DNA of 24,905 bases, from the NCBI RefSeq assembly GCF_001279775.1, contig NZ_LGDG01000006.1, positions 1 through 24,905 of the forward strand, read 5' to 3'. The DNA comes from Streptomyces sp. MMG1533 (lineage in GTDB: Bacteria; Actinomycetota; Actinomycetes; Streptomycetales; Streptomycetaceae). Below the pieces are notes generated by a model. The model worked only from the letters and a program-made list of their open reading frames with translations, was not told the origin of the DNA and did not search any database. The position numbers were made by a program, and so were the translations under genes. Each line of letters begins with the position of its first letter. The first letter of the stretch is position 1. Below, piece after piece: positions 7,677-16,290 of the stretch.

Positions 7677-7745
7677 GACCACGCGGTGACTCGCGCCGGC
7701 GCAGGCCCTCTTCCACCCTGGTCGCGGGGCCGCATCGGCCGACCT

Positions 7746-8423
7746 TCACTGCGCGCCGGCCGGTCCGGCCGGAGAGGCGGACCCGCCGGTGAGGCGGGGC
7801 TCGACGTCGACGACGCCTTCCACGGCGCGCACGAGGCGCACGGCGACCGAGATGAGCGAGGTGTCGCGGATGTGGCCGCGGAGGGTGACCACTCCCTCGT
7901 CCACGTTCACGTGGATGGCGTGGCTGAACGCCGGGAAGAGGTAGGACACCACGGTGCGGCGGACCTCCTCCTCGATGTCCTCGTCCGACCGCAGGAAGAC
8001 CTTCAGCAGATCGCCACGGCTGACGATGCCCTGGAGCATGCCGATGTCGTCGACCACGGGCAGACGCTTGACGTGCCGGACGGCCATGATCCTGGCCGCC
8101 TGGGCCAGGGTGACGTCGGGGTGGACCGTGATGGCAGGGGTGCTCATGAGCTCTCCCGCCGTTGCCGCCCCGGCCTTGGCGACGTCGGACAGACGCCCGC
8201 GTTGCTCGGAGAGGCTCGGGTCGCTGTCACGGAACTCCTCCTTGGGCAGCAGGTCGGCCTCGGAGACAACACCGATGACGCGGCCTTCGCCCTCAAGGAC
8301 GGGCATGGCGCTGACGTTCCACTGCTCCATGGTCCGGACGATCTCCTTGAAGGGCGCGTCGCGTCCGACAGCCACGACCGTCAGGGTCATCACATCGCTC
8401 ACGACGTGCGGTGTCGTCGGCAC
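7746..8423 (-). CDS. CBS-CBS-BON domain protein
   Basis: The 225-residue protein carries CBS 1 at about 8-60 (VSDVMTLTVVAVGRDAPFKEIV, GVVSEADLL), CBS 2 at about 90-143 (ELMSTPAITVHPDVTLAQAARIM, GIVSRGDLL) and a BON domain at about 150-212 (VNVDEGVVTLRGHI, VRAVEGVVDVEPRL). CBS pairs usually bind adenine nucleotides and so sense energy state. BON domains are often found with membranes or partner proteins. The dormancy protein Hrp1 (Rv2626c) is a CBS pair without BON. The start is a GTG at 8423 with GAGGTGG upstream. It is the second gene of an operon, 24 nt after the cyclic-nucleotide-fold gene, which suggests they act together. Confidence 0.92.
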   Translation of the reverse strand: MPTTPHVVSDVMTLTVVAVGRDAPFKEIVRTMEQWNVSAMPVLEGEGRVIGVVSEADLLPKEEFRDSDPSLSEQRGRLSDVAKAGAATAGELMSTPAITVHPDVTLAQAARIMAVRHVKRLPVVDDIGMLQGIVSRGDLLKVFLRSDEDIEEEVRRTVVSYLFPAFSHAIHVNVDEGVVTLRGHIRDTSLISVAVRLVRAVEGVVDVEPRLTGGSASPAGPAGAQ

Positions 8424-8447
8424 TTCAAACCACCTCGTCTCGCCTCG

Positions 8448-8906
8448 TCAGGGCACCTCGCCCGCACCGTAGGGCGCGTACAGGTCGAGCAGTCGCACCC
8501 GGGCGGACCTGAGCCGGCGCGAGAGCACACCGACGGTGTAGGCGCACACCTCGTGATCCAGCCCGGGGTCCTTCGCACACATCTCGAGAACCGCAAGGGC
8601 GTCGAACTCGTAGGCACGCACCGGGCTGCTGGCCTCGGCGCCCAGATGCCAGTGATGGGGAGGGACCAGCCAGGACCAGCCCAGCATTTTTCCGGCATCG
8701 AGCGTCTCGATGACCGCTGGGCGTCGGCCGGGAACATGGAGGTCGAGAGCGACTGTGCCCGTGTGGATGATCCAGAAGTGGTCGGCCTTGCCGCCTTCTT
8801 CGAAGATGCGCTCGCCCGTCGCGAACGACACCTCACGAGCGAGTGACATGAGCTGCTCGCGATGTTCCTTGGTCAAGGCGCTGAAAACGCCGGTCCTCGC
8901 AACCAC
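8448..8906 (-). CDS. Stand-alone cyclic nucleotide-binding (cNMP/Crp) fold protein without DNA-binding domain
   Basis: The 152-residue protein has a Crp/cNMP beta-roll: LTKEHREQLMSLAREVSFATGERIFEEGG (11-39), FWIIHTGTVALDLHVPG (44-60), VIETLDAGKMLGWSWLVPP (65-83), and a long C-helix ending about 143. The usual phosphate-binding cassette Arg is not evident (GWSWLVPPHHWHLGAEA), so cAMP binding is doubtful. No helix-turn-helix follows, unlike true Crp/Fnr regulators. The start is GTG 8906, preceded by GGAGAAGGGA. It leads an operon with the CBS-BON gene. A signalling or partner-binding role is inferred, not shown. Confidence 0.85.
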   Translation of the reverse strand: MVARTGVFSALTKEHREQLMSLAREVSFATGERIFEEGGKADHFWIIHTGTVALDLHVPGRRPAVIETLDAGKMLGWSWLVPPHHWHLGAEASSPVRAYEFDALAVLEMCAKDPGLDHEVCAYTVGVLSRRLRSARVRLLDLYAPYGAGEVP

Positions 8907-9182
8907 AATGGCCGTCCCTTCTCCGTGACCTCGAAGTGGAGGCGGGCGCCTGTCCGGTCACGGACGCCTCGGCACGCGGCCGATGCGGAAGCCCTGGCGG
9001 CGGGAGAACCTGGCGGTGACTTCCTCCCGGCCGCATGACTCCACGATCGCCGCAAAGCGGCGTGACGCAACCCGGGCCGAGTCACTTCGGGAGTCGATCC
9101 GCGTGTCGCGGTGGGCCACGGGCGGTGCGACGGTATTCACAGGAGGTTCTCGCAGTGGCCGGGCAGGAAGGCGGTGGGGACG

Positions 9183-10058
9183 ATGGAGCTCCCGCTGGTC
9201 GTGGGTGTCGACGGATCGGACTCCAGCCTGGAGGCCGTGGACTGGGCGGTCGACGAGGCGGTGCGCCACGGGCTGCCCTTGCGGGTCGTCCACGCCTCCC
9301 TGTGGGAGCGGTACGAGGGAGTCCGTCCGTCCTTCGGCACCGGCCGCCCGTCCGAAGCGATCATGGCGGAGCACATCGTCGCGTCGTGCGCGGAACGTGC
9401 CCGGCTCCGTGGCCCGGAGCTGAAGGTGTCGAGCGAGGTGCTGCCCGAGGACGCCGTGTCCGTGCTGCTGCACGCGGGCCATGAATCCTTTGCCCTGGTC
9501 ATGGGATCCCGCGGTCGCGGCACCCTCGCCGGGATGCTGCTGGGGTCGGTGAGTCTCGCGGTCGCCGCCCGCGCGGTCTGCCCGGTGATCGTGGTCCGTG
9601 GCGGAAAGCGGAACCGCCAGAGCTCCTTCGGCCGGGTCGTGGTCGGCGTCGGCGACTCCACCGAAAGCCCGGCCGCCGTACGGTTCGCCTTCCGTGAGGC
9701 CGAAGTGCGCGGCTGCACGCTCAATGCCGTACGGGCCTGGCGCCGCCCGGCCCATGAGCACGTGGACCATCCCTTGATGGCGGATGACGCTGCCCCCGTC
9801 CACGAGGAACGGGCCTCCACCCTCCTCACCGACGTACTCCGTGACCCCGTACGGGAGCACCCGCAGGTCGACGTACATCGGCAAGCGGTCGAAGGCTCCG
9901 CCCACACAGTCCTCCTGAACGCGTCGGCCGACGCCGACCTGATCGTCGTAGGTGCGCTGAGGCGGCACGGCCACTTCGGTCTGCAGCTCGGCAGGGTCGC
10001 GCACGCCCTGCTGCACCACGCCGAGTGCCCGGTCGCCGTCGTCCCGCAACGAGCCTGA
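9183..10058 (+). CDS. Tandem-domain universal stress protein (USP)
   Basis: The 291-residue protein has two Usp domains (about 1-143 and 151-290). Domain 1 opens with VGVDGSDSSLEAVDWAVDEA and has the ATP-binding loop GSRG (108-111) with Gly121-Ser122. Domain 2 reads VVGALRRHGHFGLQLGRVAHALLHH and lacks the canonical second glycine. The start at 9183 is chosen because MELPLVVGVDG aligns with the other USPs. Its ribosome-binding site is mediocre (AGGAAGG at 9164-9170), while a perfect AGGAGG sits at 9141-9146, out of reach of this ATG. It is 73 nt upstream of the GH65 gene in the same direction, probably one operon, so the two products are likely made together. Confidence 0.92.
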   Translation: MELPLVVGVDGSDSSLEAVDWAVDEAVRHGLPLRVVHASLWERYEGVRPSFGTGRPSEAIMAEHIVASCAERARLRGPELKVSSEVLPEDAVSVLLHAGHESFALVMGSRGRGTLAGMLLGSVSLAVAARAVCPVIVVRGGKRNRQSSFGRVVVGVGDSTESPAAVRFAFREAEVRGCTLNAVRAWRRPAHEHVDHPLMADDAAPVHEERASTLLTDVLRDPVREHPQVDVHRQAVEGSAHTVLLNASADADLIVVGALRRHGHFGLQLGRVAHALLHHAECPVAVVPQRA

Positions 10059-10131
10059 ACTCCGGCCCTCGGGCCGCTCCTGCACGGCTCATGAAGGAGA
10101 GCTTCTCCCGAGGAGAGGGCGAGGACGTCGG

Positions 10132-12531
10132 ATGTCGGAGTGGACCTGGGAGTACGAGGGATACGACCCCGCTGCCGAGCGGCTGCGCGAATCGCTGTGC
10201 ACGCTCGGCAACGGCTACTTCGCCACCCGTGGCGCCGTGCCCGAGTGCAAGGCCGGCCTGGTGCACTACCCGGCCACCTACGCGGCCGGGGTCTACAACC
10301 GCCTGGAGTCGACCGTGGCGGGACGGCAGGTCGTGAACGAGGATCTGGTGAATCTCCCGAACTGGCTGCTCCTGCGGTTCCGTCTCCGCTCGGCGGACGG
10401 ATCGGCGGGCCCGTGGTTCTCTCCCGACGCGCGACAGCTGCTCGAGTACCGGCACACCCTGAACCTGCGCCGGGGCACGCTGACGCGCACGTTCCGTTAC
10501 CGGGACGCCGTGGCAGGCGTGCTGGGCGTGCAGCAGACCCGCCTGGTACACATGGCGGATCCTCACCTGGCCGTGCTGCGGACCGTTTTCACGGCCGAGA
10601 AGTGGTCGGGAGAGATAGAGGTCGAGTCCGTCCTCGACGGCGGCGTCATGAACAGCAACGTGCATCGTTACCGGTCCCTCAACCGGAACCACCTGGCCCA
10701 CGTACGGACCGGGGCGGTGGGGGCCGACACGACGTGGTTGCGCTGCCGCACCAGCACGTCCGACATCGGCATCGGAATGGCGGCCCGCACGGTAGCCGTC
10801 GGACAGCCGCCCGCGTCGTCGGAGGTCCGTACGTCCCGCCACCGTGCGGTGCAGCGACTGGTGATACCGATCGCTCCGGGGCGGCCCGCCGTGGTGGAGA
10901 AGACCGCCGCCCTGCACACCTCACGCGACCTGGCGATCGGCGACCCGTACGGGGCGGCCGTCGACCGGGTGACCGCGGCGGGAGACTTCGCGGCGCTCAT
11001 GGACCCGCACGTCGCGGCGTGGGCGCGGTTGTGGCGGCGCGCGGACATCCAGGTGCCCGGGGAGGCGGGCCGCGTCCTGCGCCTGCACCTGTTCCACGTA
11101 CTGCAGACGCTTTCCCCGCACACCACGGAGCTGGACGTGGGCGTTCCGGCCCGGGGCCTGCACGGAGAGGCGTACCGGGGGCATGTCTTCTGGGACGAGC
11201 TGTTCGTGCTGCCCTTCCTGAACCTGCACTTTCCGGAGGTGTCGCGAGCGCTGCTGAACTACCGCCACCGGCGTCTGCCGCAGGCGTGCCGCGCCGCCGG
11301 CGAGGTGGGCCGGGCCGGGGCGATGTACCCGTGGCAGAGCGGCAGCGACGGGCGTGAGGAGACCCAGCAGCTGCATCTCAACCCCCGTTCGGGCCGCTGG
11401 CTGGCGGACAACTCCCGGCTCCAGCACCACGTCGGCTCGGCGATCGCCTACAACGTGTGGCAGTACTGCGAAGCGACCGGCGACACCGAGTACCTGCACA
11501 CCAAGGGCGCGGAGATGCTGCTGCAGATCGCCCGCTTCTGGGCGGACGCCGCAGACTTCGCCCCGGACATCGGCCGCTACCGCATCCGCGGCGTGGTCGG
11601 CCCCGACGAGTACCACGACAGCTACCCGGAAGCCGCCCGGCCGGGCCTCGACGACAACGCGTACACCAACGTCACCGCCGCCTGGGTCCTCAGCCGTGCC
11701 CTGTACCTGGTGCGGAACCTTCCGGCATGGCGCCGGCAGGAGGTGTTCGAGCGCATCGAGCTGGACAGCGGCGAACTCCCGAAGTGGGAGGACATCTCCC
11801 GGCGGCTGCGGGTGCCCTTCCACCAGGGCGTCATCAGCCAGTTCGACGGCTACGGCGACCTCGCCGAACTGGACTGGGACGGCTACCGCGCACGCTACGA
11901 CAGCATCCGGCGGCTGGACCGGATCCTCGAGGCCGAGGGCGACACCGTCAACCGCTACCAAGCCTCCAAACAGGCCGACGTCCTGATGCTCGGCTACCTC
12001 TTCTCGCCCGCTGAGCTCCGCGACCTGTTCCGCCGCCTCGGCTACGACATGGACGACGAGATCTGGCGCAGGACCGTCGACTACTACCTGAAACGCACCA
12101 GCCACGGCTCCACCCTCAGCGGCCTCGTCCACGCGTGGGTCCTGGCGCGCGTCAGACGGGCCGAGGCGTGGACGTACTGCCGGGAAGCCCTGGAACAGGA
12201 TGTCGCCGACCTGCAGGGCGGCACGACCGGCGAAGGCATCCACCTCGGCGCCATGGCCGGAACCCTCGATCTGGTGCAACGCGGCCTGACCGGCCTGGAG
12301 ACCAGACAGGACGCACTGCGGCTGGACCCGGTGCCGCTTCCGGCGCTGTCCGAGTACGGATTCTCACTGCGTTACCGCGGCCACTGGGGTGTCGGCGTCC
12401 GGCTGCGCAGCGGACAGTTGCGGATCGGTGTGCCCGACTCGGAGGAGTCACCGATCCGTGTGGTCCTGACCGACCGGGCCGTCACCGTCGCACCGGGAGA
12501 GACCTGCACGCTGCTGCTGCCGGAAGACTGA
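10132..12531 (+). CDS. Glycoside hydrolase family 65 protein, probable disaccharide phosphorylase
   Basis: The 799-residue protein has the full GH65 layout. An N-terminal beta-sandwich begins ESLCTLGNGYFATRGA. An (alpha/alpha)6 barrel follows with VFWDEL (352-357), the catalytic acid Glu493 in GVVGPDEYHD, KQADVL (613-618) and the phosphate-site motif SHGSTLS (657-663), then a small C-terminal beta domain. The family includes trehalose, kojibiose and maltose phosphorylases, which split a disaccharide with phosphate into glucose and beta-glucose-1-phosphate. The intact phosphate-site motif favours phosphorylase over hydrolase. As I recall, Rv2006 (OtsB1) of the M. tuberculosis DosR regulon carries a GH65-like C-terminal part; here it is a separate gene behind a USP. 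The start at 10132 has GAGG 7 nt upstream. The exact sugar is not decidable. Confidence 0.9.
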   Translation: MSEWTWEYEGYDPAAERLRESLCTLGNGYFATRGAVPECKAGLVHYPATYAAGVYNRLESTVAGRQVVNEDLVNLPNWLLLRFRLRSADGSAGPWFSPDARQLLEYRHTLNLRRGTLTRTFRYRDAVAGVLGVQQTRLVHMADPHLAVLRTVFTAEKWSGEIEVESVLDGGVMNSNVHRYRSLNRNHLAHVRTGAVGADTTWLRCRTSTSDIGIGMAARTVAVGQPPASSEVRTSRHRAVQRLVIPIAPGRPAVVEKTAALHTSRDLAIGDPYGAAVDRVTAAGDFAALMDPHVAAWARLWRRADIQVPGEAGRVLRLHLFHVLQTLSPHTTELDVGVPARGLHGEAYRGHVFWDELFVLPFLNLHFPEVSRALLNYRHRRLPQACRAAGEVGRAGAMYPWQSGSDGREETQQLHLNPRSGRWLADNSRLQHHVGSAIAYNVWQYCEATGDTEYLHTKGAEMLLQIARFWADAADFAPDIGRYRIRGVVGPDEYHDSYPEAARPGLDDNAYTNVTAAWVLSRALYLVRNLPAWRRQEVFERIELDSGELPKWEDISRRLRVPFHQGVISQFDGYGDLAELDWDGYRARYDSIRRLDRILEAEGDTVNRYQASKQADVLMLGYLFSPAELRDLFRRLGYDMDDEIWRRTVDYYLKRTSHGSTLSGLVHAWVLARVRRAEAWTYCREALEQDVADLQGGTTGEGIHLGAMAGTLDLVQRGLTGLETRQDALRLDPVPLPALSEYGFSLRYRGHWGVGVRLRSGQLRIGVPDSEESPIRVVLTDRAVTVAPGETCTLLLPED

Positions 12532-12671
12532 TCCACAGGAATCGAGGTATCCACGGCTTCGCCGACCCGTCGGCTGTCGACCCGGTCCTCCCGCACGTGC
12601 GGCCGGACGAATCGGCGAGCAGGGTGTTACGGAGGAATGGCTACGAAGGCTGTGAGAGGAGGCGGACCGTC

Positions 12672-13181
12672 ATGCAGAACAAGGTGCTGGTCGCCTATGG
12701 CACGACGAACGGGTCGACCGCGCAGATCGCGGAGGCCATCGCAGAGGTCCTGCGCAAGGAGGGACTGACGGTCGAGGCGATGCCCGCCCGGTCCGTGAAG
12801 AGTCTGGAGTCGTACGACGCCGTGGTGGTCGGCGGTGGCCTGTACGCGGGGCGCTGGCACAAGGACGCACGGCGATTCGTCCGACGCCATGCCCGCGAAC
12901 TGACCGGGCGTCCGTTGTGGCTCTTCAGCAGTGGTCCCCTCGACGCCTCGGCTTCGGAACGCGACATCCCACCCGTCCCCGGGGTCCGCCGGACCATGAT
13001 CCGGCTCGACGCCCAGGAACACATCACGTTCGGCGGTTGCCTCGAAGAGGGAGCCAAGGGATTCATCGCCCGGAAGATCGTCTCCTCCGGAAAGGGCGGG
13101 GACTTCCGTGACTTCCATCAGATCGAGGCGTGGGCCGCGCGAATCGGCAACGAACTCGTGAAGGAGCCGCCCCGGAGCTGA
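12672..13181 (+). CDS. Flavodoxin-domain protein
   Basis: The 169-residue protein is an FMN-binding flavodoxin-like protein. The phosphate loop is YGTTNGSTAQIAEAIAEVL (9-27), followed by YDAVVVGGGLYAGRWHKDARRFV (about 49-71) and LWLFSSGPL. The HemG/flavodoxin-5 type, which includes menaquinone-linked protoporphyrinogen oxidase, is the closest class I can name, but the function may be a general electron carrier. GAGGAGG stands 9 nt before ATG 12672. An upstream ATG at 12637 with GGAGGA is in another frame and ends after about 40 codons. It is 140 nt after the GH65 gene. A clear hairpin follows at 13191-13227. Confidence 0.88.
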   Translation: MQNKVLVAYGTTNGSTAQIAEAIAEVLRKEGLTVEAMPARSVKSLESYDAVVVGGGLYAGRWHKDARRFVRRHARELTGRPLWLFSSGPLDASASERDIPPVPGVRRTMIRLDAQEHITFGGCLEEGAKGFIARKIVSSGKGGDFRDFHQIEAWAARIGNELVKEPPRS

Positions 13182-13190
13182 ACCGGATGG

Positions 13191-13227
13191 CCTGGCCGGT
13201 ACCCCGGACTCGTGGGCACCGGCCAGG
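13191..13227 (+). terminator. Hairpin terminator between convergent flavodoxin and DUF4389 genes
   Basis: CCTGGCCGGT (13191-13200) pairs perfectly with ACCGGCCAGG (13218-13227) around a 17-nt loop, starting 9 nt after the flavodoxin stop and 21 nt before the end of the convergent gene. It may serve both strands. Confidence 0.65.
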
Positions 13228-13247
13228 GGCCGTCGGCGTCCGGGCGA

Positions 13248-13913
13248 TCACGCGTGTTCTTGCGGAGGGGTCGTCTCCGAGCCGCCCAGGTCCAGACGGA
13301 ACGGTGGGTACTCGTCCGTCATCAGTGCGGCGTAGGCGGAGACTCGCAGGACCCACCGGTTGAGGCCGATGATCAGGTCGAACAGATCCTTCGGATACTT
13401 CTCGGTGAAGGCGAGGATCACGACCGCGATGACCGTCAGCAGCGCGATCAGGCCGCCGGACCACCAGCCGAGGTGGGCGCCGCCGACGAAGAAGCCGATG
13501 ACCATGTAGTGCGGGATGGCCAGGAGCCACCACTTCACCAGCACCAGGCCGCGGGAGAGCCGCTCCGGGTAGGCGATGTCCAGCCGTGCCGGGTAATCCG
13601 GTTCCTCGCCCAGGCTGAACGGCGGGTACCGGTCGGTCCCCAGGGCGTCGTACGAGTAGTAGGCGACCCGCCAACTCCAGCGCATCACACCCAGGTTGAA
13701 GTCGAACAAGGCGCGGGGATAGCGCTCGGTGAACAGGATGGCGAAGAACGCGATCACGGTCACCACGGAGAAGGCCATCCAGAGGAAGCACAGGACCACG
13801 TAGTGCGGAATGGCGAGGATCCACTTCACGAGCCACAGCCATCGGGACAGTGGGGAGTCGATACGCGCGTTCACCCGGACCGGGTGGCTCGGGAATCCCA
13901 CCAAGGTCGTCAT
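13248..13913 (-). CDS. DUF4389 membrane protein with internal duplication
   Basis: The 221-residue integral membrane protein consists of two repeats of the DUF4389 unit (about 25-100 and 123-207). Both carry LVKW-LAIPHY, a hydrophobic hairpin, then FTE-YP--LFD, a G--RW--RV segment, and a TD-YPPF ending. Four transmembrane helices are expected (about 33-48, 49-62, 130-147, 153-170). The function of the family is unknown; it is frequent in actinobacteria. The ATG at 13913 is preferred over that at 13919 because AAGGAG is 9 nt away from the former and 3 nt from the latter. It lies downstream of the Rv1733c-like gene in the same direction but is separated from it by a hairpin. Confidence 0.88.
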   Translation of the reverse strand: MTTLVGFPSHPVRVNARIDSPLSRWLWLVKWILAIPHYVVLCFLWMAFSVVTVIAFFAILFTERYPRALFDFNLGVMRWSWRVAYYSYDALGTDRYPPFSLGEEPDYPARLDIAYPERLSRGLVLVKWWLLAIPHYMVIGFFVGGAHLGWWSGGLIALLTVIAVVILAFTEKYPKDLFDLIIGLNRWVLRVSAYAALMTDEYPPFRLDLGGSETTPPQEHA

Positions 13914-14014
13914 GGTCATCAGCTCCTTCGCCCCGGCGGTTGAGTCGCCAAGTGGGCTCATGACCAGCCTGACTGCTTCCGCGTGCCCCCGCGAGGGCAG
14001 TGTGGGCCTGTTGG

Positions 14015-14050
14015 GGGACCGGTCGGACTACGCGAGGGCCGACCGGTCCC
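14015..14050 (-). terminator. 12-bp stem hairpin after the Rv1733c-like gene
   Basis: GGGACCGGTCGG (14015-14026) and CCGACCGGTCCC (14039-14050) are perfect inverted complements with a 12-nt loop, placed 3 nt past the leftward stop at 14054. Position and strength indicate an intrinsic terminator. It also lies about 100 nt upstream of the DUF4389 gene, so an operator role is possible. Confidence 0.65.
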
Positions 14051-14053
14051 GCA

Positions 14054-14638
14054 TCATGCGGCCTTGCGCCCCCACTGCGGTCCGGCCTGGTCCCACTCAC
14101 GGCCCCATTGGTCGTAGCGCTGCTGGTCGAGGCGCCACTGTGCGAGGCGTCCGGCGGCGAACGTCAGACCACCGAAGGCGAGCGCGGCCCCGGTGCCGAA
14201 CAGGGCCGCCTCGGCGGCCGCCGCACCCGCGGTCGGCGGTTCGGCGGCGAGCTGCCCCTGGCTGTTCATCCAGATAACGACCTTCGATCCGGCCTTGCGC
14301 CCGGAGTCCACCAGGGTCCGGCCGGTACGGGTGGAACCGTCCGACGCCGTCCAGCGGACCTTCGCCCGGACGCGCTCGGGTGCCGTACCTTCCCCCGTCG
14401 GTACCGCGCCGAACGTGCTCTCCATGAGGACGGCGGGAACCGAGTGGCGCTCGCGCCGCAGTTGCGCGAAGGACTCATCGGCCGCGTGGGCCGTCACCAG
14501 GCCGACGAGAGTGCCGCCCAGCGCGATGACCGTCCACACGGCCAGCACGATCCAGGCTTCGACGATGTCCGTGTGCCGGCGCAACGGATTGCTCCGCCAC
14601 CGCCACCACCTCTGCCTCGTTCGCCTCACCTTGCGCAT
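14054..14638 (-). CDS. Rv1733c-like two-transmembrane protein
   Basis: The 194-residue protein has a basic Arg/Trp-rich N-terminus followed by RSNPLRRHTDIVEAW (15-29). Transmembrane helix 1 is at about 26-48. An extracytoplasmic region of about 90 residues contains AKVRWTASDG (92-101) and SKVVIWMNSQGQLAAEPP (118-135). Helix 2 is at about 138-165, and the tail is rich in Arg, Gln and Trp. This is the layout of Rv1733c, a DosR-regulated membrane antigen of M. tuberculosis, including the NPL-R-TD--EAW and IW-(D/N)--GQL segments as I recall them. The molecular function of the family is unknown. The start at 14638 has GAGGAGG 9 nt upstream. It is divergent from the second alcohol dehydrogenase. 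Confidence 0.85.
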   Translation of the reverse strand: MRKVRRTRQRWWRWRSNPLRRHTDIVEAWIVLAVWTVIALGGTLVGLVTAHAADESFAQLRRERHSVPAVLMESTFGAVPTGEGTAPERVRAKVRWTASDGSTRTGRTLVDSGRKAGSKVVIWMNSQGQLAAEPPTAGAAAAEAALFGTGAALAFGGLTFAAGRLAQWRLDQQRYDQWGREWDQAGPQWGRKAA

Positions 14639-14705
14639 GGGACTGCACCTCCTCGACGTCCCTGACAGGAAGGTGACACGCGCGCACGAGCGGCGGCAGG
14701 GGCCG

Positions 14706-14733
14706 ACCGGACGGCATCGTGGGGCCGTCCGGT
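14706..14733. promoter_or_regulatory. Inverted repeat and weak DosR-like match in a divergent promoter region
   Basis: ACCGGACGG (14706-14714) pairs with CCGTCCGGT (14725-14733); the stem extends by one C-G pair and leaves an 8-nt loop. Overlapping it, GGGCCGTCCGGTGC (14722-14735) fits GGGNCNNNNGNCCC except at two bases. It lies in the 314-nt gap between the Rv1733c-like gene and the second alcohol dehydrogenase, which has no other visible gene. Confidence 0.3.
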
Positions 14734-14952
14734 GCACCCCTCACGTCCGGCCTTGGGCGGGTCGGCCCTGCTGCGCAAGCGGTGGCCGGGGCTGCCTTGG
14801 CGAGGACGGCAGGCTGCCGCAGGCAAAGGGGACCGACCTGCCCATGCGGACGGCAGCCGTCACGGGCAGGCTGGAAGTGGGTGGCCGCGCGCAGCTGCCC
14901 GACGCCGCTGTCGCCCACGACCGGTACCCGGAAGGCCCAGGAAGGGATCGTC

Positions 14953-16023
14953 ATGAAAGCACTCGTGTTCCACGGCTCCGGCGAGTCCGCCTGGGAGGAG
15001 ATCACCGACCCCGGCCTGCAGGAAGCCACCGACGCGATCGTCCGCGTCGACGCCGTGACCATCTGCGGGACCGACCTGCACATCCTCAAGGGCGATGTGC
15101 CGGAGGTTCGCCCCGGCACGGTGCTCGGCCATGAAGCCGTCGGCGAGGTCGTCGAGGTGGGCAGCGACGTACGCGGTGTCCGCCCCGGCGACCGCGTCCT
15201 GGTCTCGTGCATCACGGCCTGCGGCCGCTGCCGCTTCTGCCGTGAGGGAACGTACGGACAGTGCCGCGGCGGCGGAGGCTGGATTCTCGGCCATCTGATC
15301 AACGGCACCCAGGCCGAGTACGTCCGCGTGCCGTACGCGGATCTGTCCGTGTACCCGCTTCCCGGTGCGGTGGACAGCAAGGACGCCGTCCTGCTGGCCG
15401 ACATCTTCCCCACCGCCTACGAGGTGGGTGTTCTGAACGGGCGCGTACGGCCCGGAGACACCGTCGTCGTGGTCGGGGCGGGACCCATCGGACTCGCCGC
15501 GATTGCCACCGCCCGGCTGTACACACCCGAGAAGATCATCGCCGTGGACCTCGCCCCGTCCCGGCTGGAGGCCGCCAAGCGCCTGGGCGCCGATGCCGTG
15601 GCCGCGGCGGGTGAAGAAGCCGAGCAGCTGGTCGCCGACCTCACCGAAGGGCTCGGTGCCGACGTGGTCATCGAAGCGGTCGGGGTCCCGGAGAGCTTCG
15701 AGACATGCATGCGCATGGTGCGGCCCGGCGGGCACGTGGCCAACGTCGGCGTGCACGGCAAGCCCGCGACACTGCACCTCGAGGACCTGTGGATCAAGAA
15801 CGTGACGATCACCACCGGCCTGGTCGACACGTACTCCACTCCCACGCTGCTGCGCATGATGGCCGCCGGCCGTCTGCCTGCGACGTCCATGGTCACCCAC
15901 ACCTTCCCGCTGGACCGCATGGAGGAGGCGTACGACGTCTTCTCCAAGGCCGGCGACACCGGTGCGCTCAAGGTCGTTCTCGGCGGCCAGCAGCACGACG
16001 TCCTGACGGTCCGGGCGTCCTGA
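14953..16023 (+). CDS. Zinc-dependent alcohol dehydrogenase (MDR superfamily), second copy
   Basis: The 356-residue protein is a close paralogue of the enzyme at 1096-2124, colinear through residue 217. The zinc ligands are Cys38 (CGTDLH), His60 and Glu61; the structural zinc cysteines are 90, 93, 96 and 104; the Rossmann motif GAGPIG is at 175-180. It has a four-residue insertion after position 217 and a longer tail (about 12 residues after VVLGG). The start at 14953 (MKALVFHG) has AGGAAGGGA nearby. The divergent Rv1733c-like gene shares its promoter region. Two related copies in 14 kb suggest duplication with separate regulation or substrate range, which is inference. Confidence 0.92.
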   Translation: MKALVFHGSGESAWEEITDPGLQEATDAIVRVDAVTICGTDLHILKGDVPEVRPGTVLGHEAVGEVVEVGSDVRGVRPGDRVLVSCITACGRCRFCREGTYGQCRGGGGWILGHLINGTQAEYVRVPYADLSVYPLPGAVDSKDAVLLADIFPTAYEVGVLNGRVRPGDTVVVVGAGPIGLAAIATARLYTPEKIIAVDLAPSRLEAAKRLGADAVAAAGEEAEQLVADLTEGLGADVVIEAVGVPESFETCMRMVRPGGHVANVGVHGKPATLHLEDLWIKNVTITTGLVDTYSTPTLLRMMAAGRLPATSMVTHTFPLDRMEEAYDVFSKAGDTGALKVVLGGQQHDVLTVRAS

Positions 16024-16290
16024 CCCGAGGAAGCGAAGGCCCGGGTTCGTGCCCTGCGGCGGCACTGGATCCCGCGGCTGCGCGACGGCCATGCAGCGGC
16101 CCTGCGCCGCGGTCGGCCCTGTCACCAGCCTGATGCGTGGCGGCGCCCGGTGCCATGTCCCGCGTTCGCCGTGCCCGAGGCCGAGCCACGTCCACGGACA
16201 GTCGACCCACCCGGGCGCTTGAGGCGTGCCGTACGGCGACCGATGCCTGCTCTGGGACTCGTCGTCGAAAGCCTGATTGCAGGAGGTCTG

